Source of the DNA: Rhea pennata
Lineage: Eukaryota > Chordata > Aves > Rheiformes > Rheidae
Assembly (NCBI RefSeq): GCF_028389875.1
Contig: NC_084668.1
Span: forward strand, 16,325,993 to 16,389,992
Length of the DNA stretch: 64,000 nucleotides
Reading direction: 5' to 3'
In this document: one piece after another, positions 1 through 12,400 of the stretch
Layout: every line of letters starts with the position of its first letter
Position numbering within the stretch: position 1 is the first letter of the stretch
The notes under the pieces: generated by a model
Told to the model about the DNA's origin: nothing
Database searches by the model: none
What the model saw: only the letters and a program-made list of their open reading frames with translations
Program-made: the position numbers and the translations under genes

Positions 1-3000
1 AGAATTTTTTCTTGCTTACTTAGTACCAACCTTGTCTCACACTTTCTTCCTATTTTCTTGGGCAATGATATCCAGTAGTAACTGTCATTTCCCTTTCCTC
101 CAGAAGGGAGTGAACATTACAGCTTTCAAGATGTCGAACAGAAATTTCTCTAATGTGGAGTATAAGTAGAAACACTTTCTATTTGCTGTCTGAGACAAGG
201 CATAAAGGGAGCACAAGCCTCTGAGGAAACGACTGTGAAGCAGATATTTTTGCCTGAAGCATGTGAATCAGAAATGTTGCTAGGTAAGATAGCTATAATA
301 CTTGATCACTGGAGTTTCATATTGCTTGGGTATGTGAGAATTCCTTCTCCTGCCTGCTAATGTAAGTAGTCAAATAAGTCTTCCCCTCACAGAGTGAGGT
401 GCATCCATGATGTGAAGGGATAGCGTGTAGCTCCATGCATGGTGCTGAATTTTCACAGGAGTTATTCTTTCATTACAAAAAAAAAGCGTGTGTCTGTGTG
501 TGGGGGGGGGATGTTCTTAGGTCCAAGCAGGCCAACATGGAAAGCCCTGAGCTGAACAAGTGAGAGAATTGGCCAACAACTTCTCCCTCAGGTCCCAAAA
601 CACCATTCATGAATTCCATATGAAGTTCATCTTCCAGCCCTCAGCCTTTCTGAATGCTCAGGGAATGACATCGCTCTGCCTACAAAGGATAAAAATTATG
701 TAGCAAAGGTAAGATCAGAAATAGCAAGGTCTTTATTAGTGGCTTGAGATGTACGTTCTTCACACTGGAGACCTCTAGTACTCCTTGTGAACTTCTAATT
801 GGTATTCCCCATTGTCAGTCTCTTTAGTACCGTGAAGGCCTACTTGGCTTGCTCACTTGTGTCTTGACAGCACAGTGGAAGCAGTGATCATGATTTGGAG
901 TGTCTTTGTTACAAGGTGTCCACCTTGAACCTAGTTTTCAGGGAGGGGTTTCCAGAAGTTAGCAAACTTAGAATCTTCATGTCTCAACCTGGCCACCAAG
1001 GTTTAGAAGGCTGAATGCTCCCCAGGAAAATGTAGCATAAGCACTAATGATCCACATTTCACAAGACCGTGCTGGGTAGCGTACAAATTTGTGTATCATC
1101 TGAATCTCTCCTTGAACCAACTTTGTGGTCATTCTCTAGAAGTTAGGCTTGCTAATTCATTTCATTTGCTTCAGTGGAAGTATGGGCATAACAGATTTTC
1201 AGTAGTAATAGAGTTAGGGGAAATTATTGAAGAGAACATCAGCCAGCAGATATATTCTTCTGCCTGAGGAAAGAGGAGAGGAGACACAGAATTTTGAGGA
1301 GGAAAGGATTTTTGGTGATGTAGCAATTGCATATGACTTGATGAACTTACTTCTGGGTCACATTCTACCATGTGAAGCATGAGAACTATCAGTGTTTTCT
1401 ATAAATTGAACCATTATTTTCCTGGTAGGGGCTGTACATGTAGACAAAAAGTCACCTTTAAAGGCATGTGCTTAATTAGAAATGTCATTGCCTTGCTTCA
1501 CGAGAAAGTAAAAGAACTAATCTTCTGTTCAGTCTTGGAGGGCAGCAACAGTATGATTTTTATGCTTAGCTCTGCCGAAGATCCATTTGGGGCCACTTAC
1601 TCGATGTCTCTGCCTCTTGATTATCCTTCGTTTGAAAATGGTGCAACTTTTTTGTGTGTGAAGTCTCACACAGAAAGCAATTGAAAGAGTTTTGAGAGAT
1701 TTGGATTGGATGTGACTTTATATAGAAAGGATATGTAGGTGTGAAATTTTAGTGGTAAAGGAGTTGGGCAAAAAGATAAATGAAGACAAAAAGCAAGTTA
1801 CTATAATGGTACCTGGGACCTTTAGAGAACATGATTATTAGTCTTGAGGAGAAGTAGAGCAGAGGGAATTCCAGTATATGTCTCAGAGGCAGCAGGAAAA
1901 TATCTGAGAGGCAGGTATTAGAAGACTAAGGTATTCTGGAAAAATGCACTATCAGTTATTCCACATAATGACTTTGAAAAGCAAAGAGAAGAAACAGATG
2001 AGGTTTCAAAGCTTATTACGTGAAAGAACAGGCTTTCTACATCTCTTTCACACTCCAAAAATAATGAGCTGTTTTAAACGATGAACATTTACTTACAGTT
2101 CTCCCAGACGCACATACATGTACGCTGACCTACTTTAAAATGCAAATGGCTACAGAGATCCCTTCAGGCAGTGACAAATCACTGGAGAAGGAATAGGGTT
2201 AGCCCAGCAAGACAACATCATGTAACTGTAGGGTGTCCAGGAAAGAGTCCTCAAGACTCGAGCAGTCCTCAAGAGATGGGAGCAACAGAGGCTTTAGTAT
2301 TTCAGTGACTGGCAGCTGAAGGTTTACACATGAGATTACGTATAATCACCCATTAACCTAAAGTTGATGATGACTTGGATAGCAGAACAACAATGAGACA
2401 GAGGACATATGAAAAAAACAAACATGAAGAGATAAAAGTATGCAGGAGTGACCATTTGTTAAAACAGGTCAATGTAACTTGAAACAACAGGAGTGAAACA
2501 ATGGTGTGCCCAAGGGGACCACTGAAAATTTAGGGAACACAATCACTGCGTAAGTACTGCATGTGCAATTGCACAGATTGTGTGTGTGCTGGAAAGCAGG
2601 ACTAGCATCACCTCCAGGACAGCTGTAAATTTCTCAAGGGAAGATTACTTTAAAGAACTTAATTCTTTATGGAATTGCTGTGGACAATTCCAGAAATTTA
2701 ATGTGAGAGAGAGGATTGAAAGACAGAGCTGGCTGTATAGAGAAACACATAATGAGTGTCATAATGAGTGTTCAAAGCAAATTGCATCCTTCTCCGTGTT
2801 CCACTGCTGATGCTATTGTGCAGGAATTTCCGTGACAGGATCAGGCCTTTAGGTTGCCAGTGTCTCTTCCTGAAAATGTCTGTAGGTCGGGCTGCAAATG
2901 GTTAAGGAGTGATACAAAAAACATTGAGGATTGGAACTGAAGAGAATAAGCTGTTGTGATTCTCTTGCTAGCTGCAGAATGACCAAAGTTGTCGGGGTGC

Positions 3001-4316
3001 AATTCTCTATTTTGCTTGGCCTTAAAGAACAGTGCCTTTCCCCTCACCTCCCTACTCCCAAATCCTGAGCAGATCCCAAATGCTCTGGCAGCAGCACTCA
3101 GGGAAGCTTGCTAAGCTACTGTGAATGCTGTTCCTTTCCAATCATTTGGGGAGCTGTGGGTACCCATCAAGCAGTGTGGAGCACAGTCCCACTGCTACAT
3201 GAATTAAGGGCAGCAAGGGAACAGAGAGAAAGAGAAGGGGAAAATAGCTTAAAACACACAGTTAGGGGTCAGAGATTAACTGAAAAATAGTGTTTCAAGA
3301 CAAGGAGGGGAAACTATTCAATGAATGGGGGTGCAACGTTTACGGTGAAAAGCAGGCAATTCGTATCTGTCAGCAAGCACATTGCTTTAGGATTCATTTA
3401 ACTGGGCACACACAGGCCCTAAGGAACATAGTACAAAAGAATGAAGAAGCATTCGTTCTTGGACTTTGCACGGCTTTCACAATTTAGTCATTTGTCATCA
3501 ACTCAAAATACTACCCAGTGATAGAGAGTTCTTACTATATGTGAAGATTGTCAATATTTGTAATTTATAAAACAGTCTCTGTTAACACACATTAGCTGTT
3601 TGTAGATAACACCAGTGTGTCCTAGAGCTGCAGGCTCTTAATCGGTTGTTTTTAACAATGATTATCCAGCTTGAATTGCTTACTAGAGCTACACAATTTC
3701 TGCAGTACTTCAGTCTTTTGATAAGCAATCATGCTTTCTGGACCACATGCCTCCAATTTTTTGCATTTATTCACTTGGTTAATTCAAAGCAAGTTTGTCA
3801 TTTCTGCTGGTACTGCTCTAGAAGCCTTAAAAATTGTATCTGGCCTGTCTGCATCTAGGATGCAGTTATGGGGATCAGGGCTGAGCAGTCCTGTAGCTTT
3901 GCGTCAGAGTTCTGAGGGTTGGATGCTCTGAGCATGGTTGTCCTTCCAGCCTGCCTGTGCAGCCATCCTTGGTAGCTACAGCTATAGCAAGATGTGAATA
4001 ATGTAGAGAAGAAAATAAATCAGAATGATGATGTGCACAGTGCTGGTGCTCTGTGCAATTGTCTTCTCTGAGGTCAACAGGATGGGAACTGTCTGGTGAT
4101 CCGTGGTCAGCTTCTCCAATTTCCCCTTCGTTTTCCTTGGGGCAGGTTGCCTCTGAGCAGGATGGTTGTGCTGTCTGGCCATGTGAATACACGTGCGCAT
4201 GTCACAGATGTTCCCACAGAAGCATGCAGCTCCGTAGCAGCACAGAACAGAAACACTGACATCTCCAAAATTTATTTTTGAAGATGTGAAATAGATTCTA
4301 GCATTTACCTCTATTT
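1..4316. other. Intergenic, no gene recognised
   Basis: Read on both strands. Open frames are short (the longest, at 1379-1684, has about 100 codons) with no recognisable domain. It contains a G9 run at 502-510 after a TG stretch and a 12-bp repeat (ATAATGAGTGT) near 2747-2770. Confidence 0.6.
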
Positions 4317-4392
4317 GCTTGCTGTTGTAATTTGGGATAAGAAGCAGTGAGTGGTTTATGAGCTGTCATAGCCTGTATATGACTTATTTAAC
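4317..4392 (+). repeat. Diverged direct repeat, copy A (partner at 4901)
   Basis: GCTTGCTGTTGTAATTTG and TATGAGCTGTCATAGCCTG align without large gaps to the stretch at 4901-4980. Identity is roughly 70-75 percent by eye. It is either an old local duplication or two copies of an unrecognised repeat. Confidence 0.6.
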
Positions 4393-4844
4393 TGATGCCC
4401 TGAGATCATCAATGGGGGTTTGCTGGCTGGCCAGCTGGCTGTTAACACCCTGGGAGGAAATACATGATTTGTATCAGAACTTAGAGACGCAGTCTCACTT
4501 AGCTCAAGCTCAGCAGGCCTTTGAGCACAAAATATGCGCAGGTAGTTTTCCTCTTCTGCATGGAACAGGCAGCAAAGCAACCTCTTCAACTGGATGATAT
4601 TTCTCTGTGCATTGTTTCTTTTAAGTGACAATGGTTTTGATAGTGGGTGTTTGAACAGGACTTTAATCCTCAGGCTTAAAGTGAGGAGACAGAGAAAATA
4701 CCACCATCCTAGCTTGGCAGAGCTGGTTTGGGAGTGACTTAGAGTGGCTTGGTGTGCTGAGAATCTGTAATGATATAGTAAGTGGAAGATATCAATGTAA
4801 AAATCTAGATGGCTTTGACTGCAAGTCCGATATGGTAAGGGACA

Positions 4845-4916
4845 TCATTTTGTTCTGTGTTTGTACAGTTCTTCCTTATACAATGCAGGATCTGGCTCAG
4901 GCTTGCTATTGTAATT
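4845..4916 (+). repeat. Old MIR/L2-type 3' tail
   Basis: ACATCATTTTGTTCTGTGTT, TGTACAGTTCTTCCTTATAC, then AATGCAGGATCTGGCTCAGG resembles the ancient amniote tail in which TTGTTCTGTGTTTGTACAGC precedes CCTAGCACAATGGGGTCCTG. No head was recognised. Confidence 0.4.
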
Positions 4917-4980
4917 TGAAATGAGAGGTAATGTGTGGTGCATGAGCTGCTATAGGCTGCATTTGAAGGCTTATGTTTTA
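4901..4980 (+). repeat. Diverged direct repeat, copy B (partner at 4317)
   Basis: GCTTGCTATTGTAATTTG and CATGAGCTGCTATAGGCTG align with copy A about 580 bp upstream. Copy B follows directly on the MIR/L2-type tail; copy A does not. Confidence 0.6.
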
Positions 4981-6329
4981 AATGCAACTGCCTTGCTGGT
5001 CAGCAGGAAGCAAAGCCATGATGGTTTCTGGGAATGTGATGTGATACGGAAATATGGCAAATTTTTAAATTCTTTGAGGTGTGCTTTCTCATTTCCCCAG
5101 ACTCCTTCACTTGCCATGTGAACTGCCTTTGAAGCACTTCTAAAATTATTTGCAGGTTCTTGGGTCTCTATCTGGTTTTGCTTATTTGTTCTCACTTCTG
5201 CCCTTTGGGTACTTGCAGCTGCAACCATATGACTGATCCCTCCAGCCTATACTCACTGCTGTGCTGCATTCCCAGGTCTCTCACCTTCAGCTGAAATCAA
5301 CTTTGTCTGCTATTGTTTCAGATTTGGGAGGCAAAGCCACTGGTTGCAGGAAATTGCCTTGTGATTCTGACTTCTGGGGACAAGAATGAGACCCTTCAAA
5401 TGCTTCTGACTTAATGGCTTTTCAAACTTGACCTCTTTAGGAAGGCGCAGAGGAAGCACCAAACCACTATTCTTCAAGCCCATGTCTCTCTCTACAGTGC
5501 TGTGTGATAGATGTCTTGTCAGTTTTTCATCTGTAGTGTTAGGATGCCCTCTTTACAGCTTTTCATCTGGTTCCTCCTGTACAATTAATCTCTGGTCTCT
5601 AGAACAACTGTCAACCTGGTAGTCTGTAGTTACCTGTCCCTGAATTTTTTTTGTGCTAATTCCTGAATGTCATTCTGGCCAATAAGATGAGAAGAACTTG
5701 CATTATATTGCTGCTTTATAAATGTTTTTGGTGTCAAGCATGTGTATTTAATTCCTGTCCAGAAATTTCTACAGATAACCAACAAAGGACTGAAGTTTTC
5801 CTGGGTTGTTTAATTTCTAGCTTGTATATTTTTTTTTAATAAGAATCTGTTAAAAAGATTTCAGGACTGTCTTCTGTGATTATTAATAACTCACTGGCAC
5901 AAAGTCCTCTAATAGCTTACTTTCATCATGAGGTTTTCAAAAGAAGGTTAGGTACTGCTCCTATTTTTCATCTGATTGAATTATAACATAGAGAGGTAAT
6001 ATCCACACCCATGGGGTTAATATGAGTAGAAATAACAGTGTTGGCAGGGCTAGATTGTGTCTGTGGAGGATTTTGAAGATGCTGCTTTTGGGTTGTGACA
6101 CCTTCAGCTGCAGATGCTCTGCTCTGCATACGTACTCTGTACATATACTGCTGTACCCATGTCCCAAGGTGCATCTCTTTCCTAGCAGAATTCACACAGA
6201 AAATGTTCTTTACTTGCAGGTATTGAGGGGTAAGTGTACTCAGATGTAGTCCTTAAAATAGGTTAGATCTGAACAAAATTCAGCAGAGGCAGGCTGGTTG
6301 TGCTGCTCCCTTAGTCCCTTGTTGCATCT
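4981..6329. other. Intergenic, nothing recognised
   Basis: No coding or repeat signature could be supported in this stretch. Confidence 0.5.
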
Positions 6330-6445
6330 GCTAGCCAAGAGGTTGAAGCATTTTCTAGAGATACAGAAGTGTCGAGTTCAAATCCTTTCTCAGCCTAATT
6401 TACTTTGGCTGTTAATTTTGGCTCTTAGACTTTCCTGCTGAAAGA
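6330..6445 (+). repeat. tRNA-derived SINE head, MIR-like
   Basis: A-box-like TAGCCAAGAGGTTGAAGCA is followed about 30 nt later by B-box-like GAGTTCAAATCC and then a TCTCAGCC core-like stretch, which is the order of a tRNA-related SINE promoter. No acceptor stem pairing was seen, so it is not a tRNA gene. It could be chance in old sequence. Confidence 0.4.
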
Positions 6446-8014
6446 GGTGCTCATTTCTATAAGTGTAATATTCACTGGGTAGCAAGCTAGGAGCTATATC
6501 TGTCAGGTGACTATTAAGTACCAGCCTGGATCTATATTTGCTAGGATATTCTCAGTCTCCTTTATAGACAACAATCCTTTTTTAGAGGGATCTAAGCAAC
6601 CTACTGCTCAGGAGAGAGCTTCCATTGCTTAAAGAGCAGTATCTGTCTGATGGCGCTGGAAATAAAGGAACCCTACATTTTGTACTTCAGGAGGAATATT
6701 TGTTAGGAAGGTGGAGGAACAAGGGTGAACTGAAAAAACTTCATAGTACAGGGGACCTTGATACAATTCTGGGTTGTGCCAGAGATAACTGTGTATCTTC
6801 AATTCAATGTTCTTGTTTTCTCCTATTCCTGATTTGCAGAGTGCCTGTTTATCAATGCAATGGATGAAACCTCTTGGGCATGGATGGGTGTCCCTTTCAG
6901 AGCCTGGCTGAGGTGGTTGAAGACATCACTGCTGCTTTGCTGGAAACTTGTCATTCCCACCAGCAGCTCTATGGTAGGAGGGAAGAAGCACAACCTAATT
7001 CATTGTTTTGCAAAGTCAGCCAGGCTAGTTCAGTCACCTCTATTGGTGAGTTGAACTGGATTGACTGGCTTTGGGGGACACTTGTGTTCTGTCTCACTAG
7101 TTCTAGTGTAAGGAGGCAGCAGTTGCTTAAATCAGTGATTAAAGAGTGCCAAGATACTGGCTGAATTGGGGCTGAATTGTAAGGCTGACTGATGGGGATT
7201 TGGAGCATGGTGCCCATACAGCTCATTTGAATCATAGTGGAAGTGCTGTATTTACTTGGTGACAGTTGCTCTTCCAGCTGCTCTGTGGAACTGAACTCTG
7301 CTCCATGGGCTAAGTCAAGTCATCCAGCTTGACACTTTTTTGCCATACAGTTTATACAGCAAAGCAGTGACTTTTATAGATCAAATAAGATCCAGCATAG
7401 ATGATTTTTTAATGAAGTGGTCTTTGTGCCTTGTTGTATTCACGTCGCGGGGAGACAAATACACTTAAGCTGCGAAAACTTGCAGCTATAATTAGATGAA
7501 TAAAGAGATTCATACTGATCTGTAGATCAGCAGGAGGAAGAAATGAGTTTCACCTATGTAAGCTTTTGAGACCAAAAACTAGTGTGGGCTTCAGACAAGC
7601 CAACTTGGATCTTGATGTTTCAGTAACAGTTCTAGGCAGCTCGTTTGGACTGGCTCCCACCAACTCTGAAAAGCTGGTGACACTGAGCTGAGCCTATGCC
7701 ACTGAAGTTTTTGGAGTCCCTATGTTACCCGCAAGCAACTGTGTCTGGAAGACAGAACCTGGCTGTGCTAGACCAGGCACTGAGCACTGCCTTTGCTGGT
7801 CTGGATCTCCAAAAAACCTTTCTGTAGCACTCTCCTTACTCCTTAGCACCAAGCTGGCATGTGCATAGCTCAGTGGCACAGGCAATAATTGGGTATCTCT
7901 AAATTCTGGGTCTAGATGTAGCTTAAGCGCTGTCATCCTATGCAACTGTTATTCCAGCTGGGCCTTTTGGAGGAAGGAGGGTACAGTCCTCAGATACAAC
8001 TGTAGGCTGACAAG
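6446..8014. other. Intergenic, nothing recognised
   Basis: Short open frames near 6625-7164 and on the minus strand near 7694-7945 show no domain and lack convincing splice context. Confidence 0.5.
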
Positions 8015-8185
8015 GAGAAGGCATATCTCTGCCACAGAGCTCTGTGGACCTCAGTCAAGTCACTTTGCTTCATCACTCTCTTCCTATCTATCTATCTTCT
8101 CCATTTAGATCACAACCTTTTTGAATCAGGAATCATTTCTTTGGTTATATCAGGGCTGTTTGGCCAGTCAGAACTCTCAGTAGCC
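8015..8185 (+). repeat. MIR-like SINE core plus tail
   Basis: CTCTGCCACAGAGCTCTGTG, GACCTCAGTCAAGTCACTTT, then ACAACCTTTTTGAATCAGGA follow the order of MIR core (CTCTGCCAC...CAAGTCACTT) and the ancient 3' tail (TGTAAGCTCTTTGAGGCAGG type). A short TATC repeat (8083-8098) has grown inside it. Confidence 0.5.
8083..8098. repeat. (TATC)n microsatellite, short
   Basis: About four units inside the MIR-like element at 8015-8185. Confidence 0.8.
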
Positions 8186-11100
8186 CAGGGACTAAAAATT
8201 TCAATAAAAAGGAGCTATTTTCTAATGTTGAGCTGAACAAAATTTTGGGAGAGGATATTGTTGCTTTGATGAAGTGTGTTTAAAATATTTTGTAGCATGG
8301 AGGGGAAAAGTCTAGGATTTGAGCCTTGTGTGGAAGTCAAGAGACTGGCCAAGAAGCAGGCAAGTCTCTGCGCATCTGAGCTGGGCAAGTCAAAACAGGT
8401 TGGAAGTGATGTTAATGTCTTCCCATGTGCCGTTGATGCAATGTCACACCTGGCTCAAAATCAGATATGGCAGCAAAAAATGGGCTTTTTGAAGTCTATT
8501 TAAACCATTGAAGATAAGCAACTGGTACCGCTCCTTTTGTAGTGATGCAGAGTACTTTATCTCGGATAACAATCTGTATCAGTGGGCTTTGCTCTACCAG
8601 CAGATCGTTTTTGATGCTAATTTGTCAATGGAGAGCTGCAGAAAGGGGCAACTGGAAAATCTGCAGGATGCAAATGATGTGAAAATCCAAATTGCACTGC
8701 AGAGATGGAGAAGAGGTAGAGAAACCGTGGGAGGGTGAGGAAGAGGATGACAATACATGCTGCAAGGCAGATTCTGAATTACTTCAAAAATACCCTTACT
8801 GTTCTGATTGCAGCATGTGTCTCTGTGGGCTCAAAATGTGCCTGCATTGAGACTAGCATTCTCCTGTCATCTTTTGTCAAAATTCAGCCTTTGATAACTC
8901 TCTAATCTAATCTTACTGAGCCTAATATAAGCTAAACTTTCTACCAACTCATCTTCTTTTTTCTATCTGAGCAGCTATAGTGGGGATGACATGGCAAAGT
9001 CTCTCATGAAATGCACCTTGGAAGTAAGCATGTCTTGCTTGCCTGTCTGGCTAAATATAGGATGAATCTGTAAAAGACAGTTCATATAACCAGAGAAATA
9101 CTGATTTTAAGCTCATGTGTTTGTAGTAACACCTTTAATCTTTGATGTAATTTGCAGAAAGGCCTTGAATTCTAGACAATCTGCTTTACATCATCAGCAC
9201 ATTTCTTGTAGTGATCTCAGTACGCTTTGGTGGACTGGTAGTAACCTTCACCTGCTCTGGTTTCCAGGTCTGTAATGTGTAGTTAAGTCATTTGCTTCAT
9301 TGCTCATAATTAATTAAAACGGCAATGGCAACAGAACTACAGACACTTGATTCTGACAATTTAGATCAAAATATGGAGGGAGTGGATGGATTTTTCCATA
9401 TATTGAAGTCTTCTGATCAATTTTATGGATGATTTTTTGGGAAATACATTATTAGCCAAATGAGTTAAGGGGCTCAGGAGAGAAGGTCAAAATAAATCAT
9501 CCAATTTTTGCTTCTCAGGTTAGAAATCTGCACAAACTGTGTCCAGTATGCTGGATCATGGAAGAACAAAGATGAAAGTGTCAAGCAGTTTGTTTTGCCT
9601 TGGACAATGTTAGTGTAAAATAGAGCAATGTTTTTGTCTCCTTCATCAATGTGGATTGGCTGAGGTTAGTGCAAGCTCTTGAATTTGGGGAAAGTGCAAC
9701 TTCTCCCCCCGTGTTATCAGTGGAGAAAGAAAAAGTATCTTATTTTTATTAAAGGTGGGTTTACTGGTCCTTTGCAAAGCATCTTAAATGGACTGTTGGG
9801 TTACTAGAAGCCATGCATGTGTGGCCCTTTTCTCTCTGGAAAAAATGCAACAATTAAAAAACAAGATATATGAAAATCCTTTATTGTTATCTGCTTAACA
9901 TATTTTAATATGATGCTGCTCTTTGACTGCTGAAGCCCACTGTATGGAGGTTTGCTGTCTCATGCAGCTGCCTGTGATTCTGACTCCAAAGGGAATAAAT
10001 GCATTCGCTTTCACTTAGGCCTGCACTCCCTTGATTGTTTTTTTTTTTAAAAAACTAAAAGAACGTTTTTAAAACTATCAAAGGAATTTAATCATCCATT
10101 TACTCTTAATTCTGTGAGAGCTTGCAAGAGGGCTTCAGACAGAAGTCATTTCAATGCAAGAGGTTGTTTTTGTACTGTGTCTGTTGCATCTTGGCTGACA
10201 GAGAAGGCAGTGTGAGAACATGTTAGTAGAGTTGATGTTGCTCTTTGCCTGGCTAATCAAAGCATACAAAAGCAGATTAAAGGTCTTACGTACTGGTAGC
10301 CAGATCTTATTGTGCTGGTAGTTAGTGGGAAAGGGAGGAGAAGGTAGTTATTTAGGGTTATGACTAGGATTCAATGTCTAGTTTTGCAGTGGGTTCTCCC
10401 TCTACCCCAGAGGCAAATGATTCAGGCCAACTGGGTGAGCTGAGCACTGAGGAGAACATTAGCTTCACAGTTCTCAGTGCTGTTCAGTACATGAGCTTGT
10501 TCACCATTGCTGATACATCCTTTGCTTTGTTCATTGTGCGCATGAGAGGCAGAGATACAGAGATGTTGACTCTATTCTAGACTCTTCCTCCTTTCAGTGC
10601 TCCCTTGTCAAGTGCAAACTATTGGCCAGTTGCTGAGTCCTTTGATGAGTTCAACACATCTTTTGCACTTTCTTGGGCCATGATCCTTTTTCTTTCTATG
10701 CTTCGGTGCATTTCAGAGGAAATATTTGGTTCAGATGTCACCTGTGAAAGTGCTGTGAAAATGCAGTATCTTGTGTTAAGTAAGTGAGATGGAGGGTTGA
10801 GAGAGAAAAGAATAATGATTTGGTTGAAGAGGAAGGTGTTAAAAGTTGTACCATATTATAGGTGGATGAAAGGAAAATCAATGCAAGTCAGAAATGAGTC
10901 TGAATCAAAAATCAGATCTAGTAGTCTCAAACCTAGATTGAGTCTTTGTCTCTTGAACTGAGCTGTTATAACAGGCTGAACTGAATGCTCATCTCCAGAC
11001 ATATGAATACTTTGAAAGTTCATCTGTAAATGTAAATCTCAAACCTGGGACTGATCCAGAATGTTAGGAGCAGTGTTGTTTTTTGATCCTATTTTTGCTG

Positions 11101-12373
11101 ATTTATCTACCGATAGTTTCATTGACATCAGCAGAGAGATGCTAATTTTTTATTGTGTTGTGAATAAAATCAGTCCTTGTGCATGTCTGCATGCATACAG
11201 TGGCTGTGACAAAAATAAGACAGCTACACTGCTGTAGCTGGCAAGCCAACTCAAAGACTACACAGCATCAGAGAAGAGTTGTTTGTTTTATTTTCCTGCA
11301 AAGAAAGACTCTTCCTCCTTTCATAGCTTCTAAATGTACAAATGAGACTCTCATGACACTGAGAACTGAGAATGTAATGACACTGAGAACTGAGAATGTA
11401 ATTAAGAAGTGTCTAATGTGCCAGTCTAATTAGTGCCTCTCTTCTCTCTCCATGACAATAATGCTATGTAAGTGGGGATGTTTGTTGGCTTGTAAGACAG
11501 GAACTAGAGTGTGGTATGTTCTTTGAATTACACTTTCACTATATCGCTGTGTATGGAGGAACAGGACAGAGGCGTGGTAGAGAACTGCTGATTTAATATG
11601 ACACTTGTTTTGCAGTGTATCAGGTTACACTGGCTACACCTGGTCTGTGCAGTGGAGAAAAATAACATCAGGACTTACCTTGAATTGATAGCGATAAGCA
11701 GGAAATTCTAAGCTAAAGTTATATGTGTATCCTCATCTTACCTTGCAGTGCCCAAATACTACAGGGACCTTGGATCAATGGTGTTCCTTAGAGTATGCTG
11801 TAGAAATTGGGATTTTAATGTTAATAAAACATAATTATTTCTTCTAACTTGAATCTTTGGAGGGAGCTATGAGTTTAACATTAAATGTCAACTTAGGAAA
11901 TAGGCCTAACCCTGAAACTCCAACAAAAAATCCCTGCCCTTGCAGAATGATTTCTTAGTTCTTTTCCTGAATGTGTGGTCTCTTTGGGCTAAATTGGAAA
12001 GGACTAGGGGAGAGTAACATCAGTTGAATGTGTGTTGCTTGGAAAGAATAGAAAGCAAAAAAAAAGCCCCTTCCCCTCTCCGCCTTAGATAAAACTGTCC
12101 CTTTGGTTTTTTGACTGATCTTTTGTTGAGTTGCAGGTGGAATCAGAAAATCTGACCCAAATCTCAGGTTGAATGATGGATCCACTCTGCAGTGGATACA
12201 CACGTCTGTACATATCTGTCATATCAACTGATCTGCAGAGACGAGCTTTCTGATTTATTTCCTAAAGATGGCTTAAAATACACTGGTAGAACATTAGCCT
12301 CCCCTCTCGCCCTTTGGGCTCTGAGGAACACAGTGCTCTGAAGAGATACTTGCATGAATCCAACCTCACTAAC
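8186..12373. other. Intergenic, AT-rich
   Basis: Apart from the tandem 24-mer at 11353 no supported feature was seen. Frames at 8276-8738 and 10374-10787 are methionine-led but short and without family resemblance. Confidence 0.5.
11353..11400 (+). repeat. Perfect 24-bp tandem duplication
   Basis: Two identical 24-bp units (each starting ATGACACTGAGAACTG and ending AGAATGTA) lie head to tail. Perfect identity indicates a recent duplication or active copy-number change. Confidence 0.95.
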
Positions 12374-12400
12374 TTTTTTTTTTTTTTTTTTTTTTTTTTT
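12374..12400. repeat. Poly(T) run of about 27
   Basis: Uninterrupted T homopolymer. No retrocopy body or poly(A) signal was recognised beside it on the minus strand, so it is recorded as a simple repeat. Confidence 0.95.

Noticed and set aside
6330-6445. tRNA gene
   Set aside because: A and B boxes only; no acceptor stem pairing and no tRNA cloverleaf.
5340-9990. Shared CCTTGTGATTCTGACT / CCTGTGATTCTGACT word near 5358 and 9969
   Set aside because: Similarity is limited to about 15 bp and fades on both sides.
12374-12400. Poly(A) tail of a processed pseudogene on the minus strand
   Set aside because: No poly(A) signal or coding similarity in the adjacent minus-strand sequence.
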